From Glutamicibacter sp. JC586 (lineage in GTDB: Bacteria > Actinomycetota > Actinomycetes > Actinomycetales > Micrococcaceae): a DNA stretch of 64,000 nt. The notes below the pieces were generated by a model, which saw only the letters and a list, made by a program, of their open reading frames with translations, was not told the DNA's origin and made no database searches. Within the stretch, counting starts at the first letter, position 1. The number at the start of each line of letters is the position of its first letter. This document shows positions 43,124-52,263 of this stretch, piece by piece. The DNA lies in the NCBI RefSeq assembly GCF_009805585.1, contig NZ_VHIN01000022.1:372001-436000 (forward strand). Direction: 5' to 3'. The position numbers were made by a program, and so were the translations under genes.

Positions 43124-43747
43124 GTGGCTGAAACTATGGAACGACGAAGGACTAAGCTTCGCGATCAACACTGCCATGCAAAGAGACTGACGCAACTCCG
43201 GGTTCACGCGGTGAGGTTCATCAACGATGAATTCTCATGACTTCGACGACTCGTTGGTGCTGCGCTTCCCGGTGGAATCAGTAACCGCGGCGGTTTCTCA
43301 CGATGAGGATGAATCCGCAGTATCCGTCACGCGCGAGTACACAGTTCAGTCCTTGGATCCTGAAAATAGTCGCTTGAGTGTGGATTTTTTAGTGCATGAG
43401 CATGGGGTAGCGTCGCAGTGGTCTCAACGTGCCAGAGCCCAGCGGTCAGCAGATTTCATCGTGAAGTAGGAAATACGCCGGGGCATAAAGTGTTGATTGA
43501 CTCGAACCCGCCTCCCTCAATGGTTGATTATTCAGGGAGCCGTAAAATCACCATCCTCCATGTTGATTCTTCGCCTGAACAATTGATTGAGGCGAGTGAA
43601 CTAGCGCAGACGGGCAGAGCCGAAACAACTTTTATCTGGATTGTGGGAGAGGCTAGCTGGGCCGGAGAGCTTCGACGGACGCTGATCCGGGACTATGGAG
43701 TCGACAAAGACAACATTCAGTTCACCGGGTATTGGAAGTCGGCCTAG
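43124..43747 (+). pseudogene. Remnant of a siderophore-interacting FAD reductase (SIP/ViuB family)
   Basis: GTG 43124 directly follows the FecCD stop and opens MAETMERRRTKLRDQH, then reaches a stop after VRFINDEFS. The next frame continues HDFDDSLVLRFP, REYTVQSLDPENSRLSVDFL and GVASQWSQRAR, the FAD-binding half. A third frame gives GNTPGHKVLIDSN and the C-terminal TFIWIVGEASWAGELRRTL with FTGYWKSA, the NAD(P)H half and terminal motif of SIP proteins. The middle of the protein is shortened. SIPs reduce ferric siderophores after import, so the neighbouring remnants fit one uptake cassette. Confidence 0.78.
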
Positions 43748-43855
43748 TGCTGCACGTAGCTCAACGGGTTCAGATACGGGAGGACTCATTCTTAATGGAG
43801 CCGATACGATCTCATAGACTCTAGAGAGCAGTGAACCGTAGGGATGGGAGATTTT

Positions 43856-44584
43856 GTGGCTAGAGTTTTCGGGTCTGCGAAGCTGGTGGGCGCTGCTTTG
43901 CTCCTGGGTTCCTTGCTCCTGGGCGGCTGCAGTCAGGTAGAGCCTGTCCCTGAACCGAGCGCCAAAAAATCAGTGAATCTCGACAGTAGCGAATTGCAAA
44001 GAATCTTGACGCAATTTACTTCTTCAGAAGACAACCCGAAGGTGCTTTCAGATCAGAAGCTTCGCGCCAGCATCCCTCTAGCTCAACAGTGGCTCGAAAG
44101 TGCAAAGATCAAACCAAGTAAATGTGGTGTGACTTTTGCTCAACCAGTGAGCGGGCAGCTAGGGACAGCGACGCTTGGTGCGGTGGAACTTAAAGACAGC
44201 TATCTCATGGTTGCGATCTTTCACAACCCAGATGTCTTGAAAAAGCAATGGTCGGCGATGAACGATCTCTTTAACGAGTGCTCCCGGTATTCGGTAGCCA
44301 CCGACGGGAAATCTCGTGCCTATCACTTAGCTGCTCAACAATTGAATTCTGATGCTGAGCACGACCAAAGTTACGTAGTCACTAGCAGTGACGGAACAAC
44401 GTCTCAGCAACAGTTCGTAGTTCATTCCGTTGATGCAAATGTGTTGATTGGAATCCAACAGCCTGTCACTCAGACTCAAACAGCGGAGCAAATTGAATCT
44501 GCGACTGGCATAATCAACAACTTGTTGCGGGAACTACAGCACGCAGGTCAGGTTTCGGCGACAGCTCCGTCAGGAAATAATTAG
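43856..44584 (+). CDS. Lipoprotein, first of three tandem paralogues
   Basis: A 242-residue lipoprotein: signal helix VGAALLLGSLLLGGC with the lipidated Cys at 25, then a soluble domain. It shares with the next two genes an opening helix (SSELQRILTQF), a VL strand, the motif IKPSKC (C90) and a second Cys 52 residues on (ECSRYS, C142), then a strand pair and a closing helix. The Cys pair probably forms a disulfide. Function unknown; the layout recalls the extracytoplasmic PknH-type sensor and LppH-like lipoproteins of actinobacteria, a guess only. GTG 43856 with GGGAG is preferred over ATG 43844. Codons are more A/T-rich than in the core genes. Confidence 0.8.
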   Translation: MARVFGSAKLVGAALLLGSLLLGGCSQVEPVPEPSAKKSVNLDSSELQRILTQFTSSEDNPKVLSDQKLRASIPLAQQWLESAKIKPSKCGVTFAQPVSGQLGTATLGAVELKDSYLMVAIFHNPDVLKKQWSAMNDLFNECSRYSVATDGKSRAYHLAAQQLNSDAEHDQSYVVTSSDGTTSQQQFVVHSVDANVLIGIQQPVTQTQTAEQIESATGIINNLLRELQHAGQVSATAPSGNN

Positions 44585-44594
44585 AGGAATCTTA

Positions 44595-45341
44595 ATGAAC
44601 AAACTTCGAATTCTGTCGCTCGTTACCGTGGTGGCTTCCATGGCCTTGGTCGGTTGCTCTGAGGGATCCCAGCAGTCACAAACTAGCGATTCCTCGCAAT
44701 CCTCTGATTCGGTCCAGAGCCCGAGCGAAAACCTAACAAACCAGCAAAACTTGAGCGCGGAACAAGTCAAAAGTGTGGCTTCAAAATTGCTTTCCAGCGA
44801 CCAATCGGTACAGGTTATTGGCAACGAACAGATGCAACCTCAACTCAAGGCCGCCAAAGACGCCACTGCGCCTTCAGGCATTAAGCCGGAAAAGTGTGCA
44901 GATTTGAACGCCAAGTATTCGGTAACTGATCTCACCGGAACGGTAGCGGCTACGGCGACTAGCAGTTCGGAACAAATGGGCAAGGTGGTCCAGATATTTT
45001 CAGTGACCGATGCAGCTACCAAGAAGAACATTTCGAATGCTTTGGCATTTGATGATCTTGCAGACTGCGACAAGGTCACGATTGAACAAGATGGCGAAAA
45101 TCTGACTGCACAACGTCAGATTTTGCCGATGAATGTGAAAGCAGAACAAGCTTTGACCATGTCCACTATTCTCGATGCCGGTGGTGGACAGAAGCTGAGT
45201 TCAATCGCCGTTCAAGCGATGGACGGAAACAATTTTGTTCTGGTTACGCTGCAGACCGGTTCGATGCAACCGGCCGAGCTTGCCACCGAAGCTGTAGAGC
45301 TGACGGATCAAGCGTTTGATGAAATCAAATCGGTGCAATAG
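44595..45341 (+). CDS. Lipoprotein, second tandem paralogue
   Basis: A 248-residue lipoprotein with lipobox LVGC (Cys 21), a long Ser/Gln/Asp linker (about 22-50), then the shared domain: LSAEQVKSVASKLL, VQVIGNEQM, IKPEKCADL (C101) and LADCDKVTIE (C158), ending in FVLVTLQTGS and a final helix. It starts ten bases after the first paralogue ends, behind AGAGGAA, so the two form an operon. The pattern of two Cys 57 apart is the same as in the third copy. Function unknown; secreted and membrane-anchored. Confidence 0.82.
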   Translation: MNKLRILSLVTVVASMALVGCSEGSQQSQTSDSSQSSDSVQSPSENLTNQQNLSAEQVKSVASKLLSSDQSVQVIGNEQMQPQLKAAKDATAPSGIKPEKCADLNAKYSVTDLTGTVAATATSSSEQMGKVVQIFSVTDAATKKNISNALAFDDLADCDKVTIEQDGENLTAQRQILPMNVKAEQALTMSTILDAGGGQKLSSIAVQAMDGNNFVLVTLQTGSMQPAELATEAVELTDQAFDEIKSVQ

Positions 45342-45419
45342 TTCTGGTAATTACTTTTATTTCGAACGTGTTGTGTAATACTGGGTATTGCATTTCATCA
45401 CCGACGTGAGGATTACATC

Positions 45420-46139
45420 ATGAAGAAGCAAGCTCTGTGGGTGCTACCGATCGCGGCAGCATTCGCTTTGACCGGTTGTGGCGGCGCCAGCGACAACTCT
45501 GCAGGTAGCAACGGTGGCGATGAAGCCAAAGCGCTGACTGCCGAACAGACCACCACCGTCGTTAAATCATTGGTTGGAGACGACTCCGATGCAAAGGTCT
45601 TGGACAGCGAGACGCTCAAGTCAGCACTGCCGGATTCCAAGAAGCTGATTGAGCAGATGAATATCAAGCCGGAGAAGTGCGCCGAACTGGTCACCCAGCA
45701 GGGTACCGAGGATCTTGATGGAATTAATATGGCTGTTGCCATGATTACCAGTGGCGGTACCGCATCGACGACGTATTCAGTCGCTGGTTATGAGGACACG
45801 GCCAAACTAGACAAGACCAAGGAAATGGCCGAAAAGAAAGACATGCAGGGCTGTGACAAGTTCACCATGTCCATGTCTGGACAAGAGATCTCCGCATCAG
45901 CCAAGATCCTCGATGCGTCCTCTGATGCAGACACCACTATCGCTACCCAGACCAGCATGACGGTCAACGGCCAAGAGTTCCCTGGTGGTGCATACCAGAT
46001 TCAGGGACTCGTTGGAAATAACGCTGTCGTCATCGCCTACTCGGGTGGAGACGGAAGCGAGTCCGAGGCAGATGTACTCAAGAAGCTCACCACCGAGCTG
46101 AACAAGGGCGTCGCCAAGATTAAGGAAACTGCGAAGTAG
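45420..46139 (+). CDS. Lipoprotein, third tandem paralogue
   Basis: A 239-residue lipoprotein (lipobox LTGC, Cys 20) with a Gly/Ser/Asp linker, LTAEQTTTVVKSLVG, AKVLDSETLKSAL, IKPEKCAEL (C87), and MQGCDKFTMS (C145), closing with a Lys-rich helix. It is more G/C-rich and better codon-adapted than the two before it. The 78-base gap upstream contains AATAC-TGG-GTATT (45377-45389), an inverted repeat with a fair -10-like TAATACT, so it may have its own promoter. The ribosome site is GACGTGAGGA. Function unknown. Confidence 0.83.
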   Translation: MKKQALWVLPIAAAFALTGCGGASDNSAGSNGGDEAKALTAEQTTTVVKSLVGDDSDAKVLDSETLKSALPDSKKLIEQMNIKPEKCAELVTQQGTEDLDGINMAVAMITSGGTASTTYSVAGYEDTAKLDKTKEMAEKKDMQGCDKFTMSMSGQEISASAKILDASSDADTTIATQTSMTVNGQEFPGGAYQIQGLVGNNAVVIAYSGGDGSESEADVLKKLTTELNKGVAKIKETAK

Positions 46140-46154
46140 TCAATACTGAAACTT

Positions 46155-46200
46155 CGAACGGCTCCTTTGCAGGTCACCTCGATCTGTAGGGGAGCCTTCG
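46155..46200 (+). terminator. Possible terminator after the lipoprotein cluster
   Basis: CGAACGGCTCC pairs with GGAGCCTTCG (one bulged C) across a 25-base loop. There is no T tract, so this is moderate evidence only. Confidence 0.4.
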
Positions 46201-46259
46201 GTGATTAAAAACCTGAGTGGCACTTCCCAAGCATTGTGTCGACGTGGCATTCTCAATAA

Positions 46260-47429
46260 ATGACTGTGGAGCAACGTGGCCCGCGGGGGCTAATTCAGGC
46301 AGCCTTAACTGCGGGCGAAGACCCGGCGGCTAAAGCGCGGAGCCTCAAATCCTTGCATCAATCATGGGCTGAGGGAACACGCATTGAAGAAGTCGTGCGC
46401 CCGGTGGTTGCGCGGTCGTGGTCACGAGCCGGGTCGCTAGGCAAAAACATCGTGCCATTGGACGCTTCCGCGGTGCGCGAAAAGCGCGAGTCCAATGAGC
46501 AGCTTGTTGATTTGGTTGATCTGTTCAAGGATCGCCTCCTGTCCATGGCGACTCAAGCCGGAAACCAGTTGGTGATTTCTGACGAGCAAGGATACGTGCT
46601 GTGGGTACTGGGACCATCGACCATCCGACGTCGAAGTGACGGAATAGGATTCGTTTCAGGAGCCAGATGGCGCGAAAGTGATGTCGGGACCAACGGGATC
46701 GGCGCGGCCATGGCGGAGATGCTACCTGTGCAGATCTTTGGCCCAGAGCATGCCCGTGAAGAGCAACATTCTTGGGTGTGTACCTCAGCGCCTGTTGTGA
46801 ACCCGGCGACCACTGCGTTGGTGGGTACGGTGACTCTGGCCGGATCGTTTCGAACGGCACACCCTCACTCGCTTGCTCTAGTCTCCTCCGTTGCCAAAGA
46901 AGCTGAATCCCTATTGCTTGCGGAGCACAAGCTAAAAATGCAACGGCTCGAGCTCACGAGCGAATTGCCTCAAGGGGAATTTGTCCTGGTAGATTCGCAC
47001 GGTTCGGTTGCGGCAAGCCGGGGTTTTAGTACCGGCGGTAAGGTACATCTGCCGCCGGGTCTAGCCGAAGGGCACGTCTGGGTCGATGCATTGGGTCCGG
47101 TTGATGCTCTGCGTACCGTAGGTGGTTGGATTTTCACCCGGACGAAAGAAGGTATGAGTCTCCAACTGTGCTTCGGTCCTCAGCGACAGGTGATGATTCA
47201 TGCTGCCACGGGAACGTCTCTCGTAGTTTTGGGGGAGAAGCACTGGCAAATCATCGAGTTATTGTCTCGACATACCCACGGAGTGGATGCCGAACAATTG
47301 CGATTATTGTGGCCACCGTCCACTCCACAGGTAACCATCAGGGCGGAGATTTCTAGGCTCCGAGCCAAACTGCCCGGAGTCATTGCGTCGCGTCCATATC
47401 GATTGGTTGTTCCTATCGTTAATCAATAG
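46260..47429 (+). CDS. GAF-domain transcriptional regulator (AcoR-like, without AAA+ domain)
   Basis: A 389-residue regulator. The N-terminal half matches the sensor part of AcoR/DhaR activators: VRPVVARSWSRAG near 47, then a GAF domain (ISDEQGYVLWVLG to ESDVGTNGIGAAMAE, LVGTVTLAGSFRTAHPHSL). The sigma-54 AAA+ module is absent. The C-terminal 70 residues form a winged-helix-like region (LVVLGEKHWQIIELLSRH then VTIRAEISRLRAKL). GAF-only AcoR relatives are common next to oxidoreductases in actinobacteria. It lies 125 bases before a flavin monooxygenase on the same strand, which it probably activates. Confidence 0.85.
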   Translation: MTVEQRGPRGLIQAALTAGEDPAAKARSLKSLHQSWAEGTRIEEVVRPVVARSWSRAGSLGKNIVPLDASAVREKRESNEQLVDLVDLFKDRLLSMATQAGNQLVISDEQGYVLWVLGPSTIRRRSDGIGFVSGARWRESDVGTNGIGAAMAEMLPVQIFGPEHAREEQHSWVCTSAPVVNPATTALVGTVTLAGSFRTAHPHSLALVSSVAKEAESLLLAEHKLKMQRLELTSELPQGEFVLVDSHGSVAASRGFSTGGKVHLPPGLAEGHVWVDALGPVDALRTVGGWIFTRTKEGMSLQLCFGPQRQVMIHAATGTSLVVLGEKHWQIIELLSRHTHGVDAEQLRLLWPPSTPQVTIRAEISRLRAKLPGVIASRPYRLVVPIVNQ

Positions 47430-47454
47430 CAGCACATGAGCTTTCTTCTTTGGG

Positions 47455-47494
47455 TGCAACCTTTTGCAACGCTTCTCTTTTGTGACGCACGTCA
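47455..47494. promoter_or_regulatory. Repeats upstream of the flavin monooxygenase
   Basis: TGCAAC occurs at 47455-47460 and 47465-47470, exactly one helical turn apart. TGACG-CA-CGTCA (47483-47494) is a perfect inverted repeat. Both lie 65-105 bases before the monooxygenase start and are candidate sites for the GAF regulator encoded upstream. Confidence 0.4.
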
Positions 47495-47557
47495 TATTCT
47501 TACTTCAAGGCGGTATGAACGCCGTGAATTTTTCCGGACTTCGAACGAATTGAAGTG

Positions 47558-49354
47558 ATGAAGATGTCAAGCAATGAAGCACTGTCCCAAGCCCAAGAAT
47601 GGGGCAAAGCACTTGAAGTAGCACTGGGCGCCGGCGATGTCGAACAGGCCATCGAACTATTTGGTGAAGAGTCCTATTGGCGAGATCTCACCGCCTTGAC
47701 CTGGAATCTGCATACCTCCGAAGGACGCGAAGACATTGCCAAGATGCTCTTGGGCGTTGACCGCGGCTCCTGGCCTAGGAATATCCAAGTGACCAGTGCG
47801 GAAGAAAACGACGGGGTTATCGAAGCGTGGTACACCTTCGACAATGATGCCATCCAAGGTCTGGGTCTCTTCAGGCTGCGTCAGGGGAAGTGCTGGACTT
47901 TATTGAGCACAGCTCAGTCGTTGGTCGAGTACCCTGAACCAGCAGGGAAACTTCGCGAACGCGGCGCCGAACATGGTTCATCCATGAGCAAAGAAAACTG
48001 GCTGGATCGACGCACCGAACAGCAGCTATCCATAGGAATTACCGAGCAGCCCTACACCCTGATCATTGGAGGCGGCCAGGGAGGCATCGGGCTGGCTGCC
48101 CGACTCAAGCGCATGGGCGTGCCTGCCCTTGTCATCGACAAACATCCGCGGCCAGGAGATCAATGGCGCTCGCGTTACCACTCACTGGCTCTCCATGACC
48201 CGGTTTGGTACGACCATATGCCCTACATTGACTTTCCCGATCACTGGCCGGTGTTTACCCCGAAGGACAAAATGGGGGACTGGCTTGAAAGCTATACCAA
48301 GCTCATGGAACTGGATTACTGGTCCTTGACGGAAGCGAAGAGTGCACGCCAAGATCCAGAAGGTGAAGGATGGATTGTAGAGGTGGTGCGTGATGGTGTA
48401 CCGGTGACACTGCGCCCAACACAGCTTGTCCTGGCTACCGGGATGTCAGGTGTTCCCAATATTCCGCACTACCCGGGCGCCGAGATTTTCACCGGTGAAC
48501 AAAACCACTCATCCACCCACCCCGGCGGCGAGCGTTACGCGGGCAAAAACGTTGTGGTAATTGGGGCCAACAACTCTGCCCATGACATTTGCGCAGACCT
48601 GGTTCAAAACGGTGCCAAACCAACGATGGTGCAACGTTCGAGCACGCACATCGTCCGGTCGGAATCGTTGATGAAGTACGTGTTGGGTGGCCTCTATTCG
48701 GAAGAGGCTTTGGAAGCAGGAATTGACCACAATAAAGCGGACCTGATCTTCGCATCGATTCCCTATAAGGTCTTGCCTGATTTCCATAGGCCAATTTTTG
48801 ACAAGATTCGTGAAGTTGACGCCGAGTTCTATCAGTCCCTGGAAGATGTGGGCTTCGACTTGGACTTCGGTGACGATGATTCTGGACTATTTTTGAAGTA
48901 CCTGCGTCGTGGTTCGGGCTATTACATCAATATTGGTGCCAGCGAGTTAGTGGCCGACGGATCCATAGCACTGGCCAAGGGCGAAGTTTCTCACCTGAGT
49001 GAAAATGCCGTGGTACTCGCCGATGGCACACAACTGCCAGCAGATGCAGTGGTCTACGCGACCGGCTACGGTTCAATGAACGGGTGGGCTGCCAAGCTCA
49101 TCTCCCAAGACGTTGCCGACGAAGTAGGCAAGTGCTGGGGATTTGGTTCGGGAACCACCAAAGATCCGGGCCCATGGCAAGGGGAACTACGAAACATGTG
49201 GAAGCCGACCAAGGTGAAGAACCTATGGTTCCACGGTGGCAACCTGCACCAGTCGCGGCACTATTCCAAGTACTTGGGGTTGCAACTCAAGGCGCGTTAT
49301 GAGGGGCTAGCCACCCCGGTGTACGCGCTCGCCGAGACGTTCCATCAGTCTTAA
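47558..49354 (+). CDS. Flavin-containing monooxygenase with N-terminal NTF2-like domain
   Basis: A 598-residue NAD(P)H/FAD-dependent monooxygenase. Residues 1-130 resemble a SnoaL/NTF2-like fold (EQAIELFGEESYWRDLTALTW). The FAD site is LIIGGGQGGIGLAARLKRMG near 165-185, the FMO-type motif is FTGEQNHSS, and the NADPH site is VVVIGANNSAHDICADL. Such enzymes insert oxygen at nitrogen, sulfur or ketone carbonyls (Baeyer-Villiger type). The substrate is unknown. Start choice among GTG 47555, ATG 47558 and ATG 47564 is uncertain because no good ribosome site is visible. Confidence 0.9.
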   Translation: MKMSSNEALSQAQEWGKALEVALGAGDVEQAIELFGEESYWRDLTALTWNLHTSEGREDIAKMLLGVDRGSWPRNIQVTSAEENDGVIEAWYTFDNDAIQGLGLFRLRQGKCWTLLSTAQSLVEYPEPAGKLRERGAEHGSSMSKENWLDRRTEQQLSIGITEQPYTLIIGGGQGGIGLAARLKRMGVPALVIDKHPRPGDQWRSRYHSLALHDPVWYDHMPYIDFPDHWPVFTPKDKMGDWLESYTKLMELDYWSLTEAKSARQDPEGEGWIVEVVRDGVPVTLRPTQLVLATGMSGVPNIPHYPGAEIFTGEQNHSSTHPGGERYAGKNVVVIGANNSAHDICADLVQNGAKPTMVQRSSTHIVRSESLMKYVLGGLYSEEALEAGIDHNKADLIFASIPYKVLPDFHRPIFDKIREVDAEFYQSLEDVGFDLDFGDDDSGLFLKYLRRGSGYYINIGASELVADGSIALAKGEVSHLSENAVVLADGTQLPADAVVYATGYGSMNGWAAKLISQDVADEVGKCWGFGSGTTKDPGPWQGELRNMWKPTKVKNLWFHGGNLHQSRHYSKYLGLQLKARYEGLATPVYALAETFHQS

Positions 49355-49382
49355 AAAATCAAACCTGCTAGATCAGCGTCGA

Positions 49383-49425
49383 ACAGGTAGGGGAGATCCT
49401 TATTCTTGGGATCTTCCCTACCTGT
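49383..49425 (+). terminator. Terminator after the monooxygenase gene
   Basis: A 17-bp stem with one G-T pair (ACAGGTAGGG-G-AGATCC with GGATCT-T-CCCTACCTGT) around a nine-base loop. It has no strong T tract. The following bases up to proS (about 180) show nothing else clear except GGAATAGGA before the start. Confidence 0.7.
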
Positions 49426-49607
49426 GTGTGAGGAAGAAAATCCGCAACACGATCTAGTGGATTCCCCTTGAATTTATTGGGAAGTGGCGCGAAGCGGTAG
49501 CATTAGAACTGGTCGACTTTGCGGCCAAAAACCCTTTTGATTTTGCATAGCTAGTCGGCACCGGATTACCTTCTTCCGAGTCGACGGACGGAATAGGACG
49601 CCCCTCA

Positions 49608-51395
49608 GTGGTTTTGAAGCTTTCCACTACCTTCTTGCGCACCCTGCGTGAAGATCCGGTTGACGCCGAAGTCGCCAGCCACAAGCTGTTGGTTCGCGCT
49701 GGTTATATCCGCCGCGCAGCACCGGGTATCTACACGTGGTTGCCGCTGGGCTTGAAAGTTCTTGCGCGCGTTGAAGCTATTGTGCGCGAAGAAATGAACG
49801 CTATCGGTGGCCAGGAAGTTCACTTCCCGGCGCTACTTCCTCGCGAGCCCTACGAACAGACCGGTCGCTGGACCGAATATGGTGACGGGCTGTTCCGACT
49901 GAAGGACCGCAAAGACGCGGACTACCTCTTGGCACCAACCCACGAGGAAATGTTCACCCTGCTGGTCAAGGACCTGTACAACTCGTACAAGGATCTTCCG
50001 GTGTATCTGTACCAGATCCAGAACAAGTACCGCGATGAAGCGCGTCCACGCGCGGGCCTGCTACGCGGACGTGAATTCATCATGAAGGACTCGTACTCTT
50101 TCAATATCGATGATGAGGGTCTGGACGAGGCTTACATGGCCCACCGCGGCGCATACCTGAAGATCTTTGAGCGTTTGGGACTAGAAGTTGTTCCAGTCTT
50201 CGCTCAGGCTGGCGCCATGGGTGGTTCCAAATCGGAAGAATTCCTCCACCCAACCCCAATTGGCGAAGACACCTTCGTGCGTTCGCCAGGCGGATATGCG
50301 GCCAACGTGGAAGCAGTGACCACGGTGGTGCCTGAGGAAATTGATTTCACCAATGCGCCATCATTTGAAGTCATCGACACCCCGGATACCCCAACCATCG
50401 CCACCTTGGTGGCCGCAGCCAACGAACTGCGACCACGTCAGGACCGTGCTTGGGAAGCCAAAGACACCCTGAAGAACGTGGTGCTTGCGGTCATCGATCC
50501 AGAAGGCAACCGCCACCTAGTTGTTCTGGGCATTCCCGGCGACCGCCAGGTTGACGAGAAGCGTTTGGAAGCAACCGTTGGCATCGCACTAGGCATCAGT
50601 GGCGAAGTTGGCGTGGAACAGGCTACCGCCGAAGACTTAAAGAGCCACCCTGAGATCGTCACCGGGTACCTCGGCCCAGCATTGGGTATGGAGAAGCAGC
50701 TACTGGGTAAGGACACCGAGAGTGGCATCACCTACCTGGTTGATCCCCGTGTAGTTTCGGGCACCACCTGGATCACCGGTGCCAATGAAAAGGGCAAGCA
50801 CGTCTTCGGATTGGTCGCTGGCCGAGACTTCGCCGTTGATGGAACCATCGAGGCAGTCAATGTTCTCGAAGGTGACCCAGCACCGGACGGATCCGGTCCA
50901 CTGCGCACCGAGCGCGGTATCGAAATGGGACACATCTTCCAGCTGGGACGCAAGTACGCCGAAGCACTTGACCTGAGGGTTCTTGACCAGAACGGTAAGC
51001 TGACCGTGGTCACCATGGGTTCCTACGGTGTTGGCGTGACCCGTGCGGTGGCGGCTTTGGCCGAAACCTACCACGACGACAACGGCTTGACTTGGCCAAA
51101 GCAGATCGCACCGGCACAGATTCACATTGTGGTGACCGGTAAGGGCCCAGAGTTGCTTGAAGCTGCTGAGAAGTTGGCGAATGAGTTTGAGGCTGCCGGG
51201 CAAGACGTGATTCTTGATGACCGTCCAAAGCTCTCTGCCGGCGTGAAGTTCTCGGACGCAGAACTGATCGGCGTGCCAACCATCGTTGTGGTTGGTCGAG
51301 GTTTGGCCGACGGCGTTGTGGAAGTCAAGGACCGGGCTACCGGTGAGCGTCAAGACGTCAAGGTCGAAGACGTGGTCGCCCAGCTCAGCGCGTAA
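49608..51395 (+). CDS. proS: Prolyl-tRNA synthetase (bacterial type)
   Basis: A 595-residue class II synthetase. Motif 2 appears in [19 protein letters not shown], motif 3 in [16 protein letters not shown], and the central 230-390 insertion is the editing (INS/YbaK-like) domain that removes mischarged alanine, so it is the long bacterial form. The C-terminal anticodon domain ends in [13 protein letters not shown] 49608 gives [20 protein letters not shown], the usual actinobacterial N-terminus, with AGGA further upstream. proS precedes the rimP-nusA-infB cluster here as in mycobacteria. Confidence 0.97.
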   Translation: MVLKLSTTFLRTLREDPVDAEVASHKLLVRAGYIRRAAPGIYTWLPLGLKVLARVEAIVREEMNAIGGQEVHFPALLPREPYEQTGRWTEYGDGLFRLKDRKDADYLLAPTHEEMFTLLVKDLYNSYKDLPVYLYQIQNKYRDEARPRAGLLRGREFIMKDSYSFNIDDEGLDEAYMAHRGAYLKIFERLGLEVVPVFAQAGAMGGSKSEEFLHPTPIGEDTFVRSPGGYAANVEAVTTVVPEEIDFTNAPSFEVIDTPDTPTIATLVAAANELRPRQDRAWEAKDTLKNVVLAVIDPEGNRHLVVLGIPGDRQVDEKRLEATVGIALGISGEVGVEQATAEDLKSHPEIVTGYLGPALGMEKQLLGKDTESGITYLVDPRVVSGTTWITGANEKGKHVFGLVAGRDFAVDGTIEAVNVLEGDPAPDGSGPLRTERGIEMGHIFQLGRKYAEALDLRVLDQNGKLTVVTMGSYGVGVTRAVAALAETYHDDNGLTWPKQIAPAQIHIVVTGKGPELLEAAEKLANEFEAAGQDVILDDRPKLSAGVKFSDAELIGVPTIVVVGRGLADGVVEVKDRATGERQDVKVEDVVAQLSA

Positions 51396-51432
51396 AACGC
51401 TGTACACAAAAACTGAATAGGGGAGTAGTGCG

Positions 51433-52242
51433 GTGCAAGAAGTTTTGGAATTTCTGTCCGTCAACGGTGAACCGGTCTCCGTCTGGCCTTTGTTGCTGCT
51501 GCTGATTGCAGCCTTAGGCGCAGGATGGATTGATGCGGTGGTTGGCGGCGGTGGCCTGATTCAATTGCCCGCGCTACTTCTTTTTCCAGGCATCACTCCG
51601 GTGCAAGCCCTTGCGACCAATAAGCTCGGGTCAATTTTTGGTACTGCGACCAGTGCCGTCACCTACTATCGGCGCACGAGTCCGGATTTAAGAACCGCCA
51701 TCCCGATGGCGTTGACCGCGTTGGTTGGTGCCTTTGGTGGCGCCGGATTGGCGACAATTCTTCCCTCGCAGGCAATCAAACCAATTATCATTGCCGCCCT
51801 GATTGCTGTATTGCTCTTTACTATCTTTAAACCAAGAGCCGGGGAGCTTTCACGCTTACGCTACGTTGGTCGCCAGCACTATGTTCGGGCGCTGGCCATT
51901 GGGGTAATAATCGGCGGTTACGACGGCATGGTTGGTCCAGGAACAGGCTCATTCCTGATTATCTCCATGGTCACGGTGCTCGGTTACAACTTTCTGCAGT
52001 CCTCAGCGAAAGCAAAGATCGTTAACCTGTGCACCAATTTGGGTGCACTATTGCTTTTTGTGCCGACGGGCCATGTGTTGGTTGGTTTGGGAATAGCCAT
52101 GGGAGTGATGAACATGATTGGTGGCTACCTCGGTGCGCGTATGGCCATATCCAAAGGTAGTGGATTCATCCGAATTGTTTTTGTCGTTGTTGTTAGCGCG
52201 CTAATTATCAAGCTTGGCTCGGACATGATCCTCGCCGACTAA
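51433..52242 (+). CDS. TauE/SafE-family membrane protein
   Basis: A 269-residue transporter with about eight helices in two inverted halves: IDAVVGGGGLIQLPALLL near residue 35 and GGYDGMVGPGTGSFLIISMV near 165 are the paired TauE motifs. The family exports sulfite or sulfoacetate-type anions, but most members have no known substrate. It begins at GTG 51433 behind GGGGAG, 37 bases after proS, so they may share a transcript. Confidence 0.88.
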   Translation: MQEVLEFLSVNGEPVSVWPLLLLLIAALGAGWIDAVVGGGGLIQLPALLLFPGITPVQALATNKLGSIFGTATSAVTYYRRTSPDLRTAIPMALTALVGAFGGAGLATILPSQAIKPIIIAALIAVLLFTIFKPRAGELSRLRYVGRQHYVRALAIGVIIGGYDGMVGPGTGSFLIISMVTVLGYNFLQSSAKAKIVNLCTNLGALLLFVPTGHVLVGLGIAMGVMNMIGGYLGARMAISKGSGFIRIVFVVVVSALIIKLGSDMILAD

Positions 52243-52263
52243 CTACTGTTGAGCAGACCTGAT

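Noticed and set aside
42683-43190. Short open frames from 42683, 42735 and 42892 as separate small proteins
   Set aside because: Read together they are consecutive pieces of one FecCD permease split by a deletion and a frameshift.
50700-51464. 254-codon minus-strand frame over the end of proS
   Set aside because: Entirely antisense to prolyl-tRNA synthetase and overlapping the TauE start; no domain seen.
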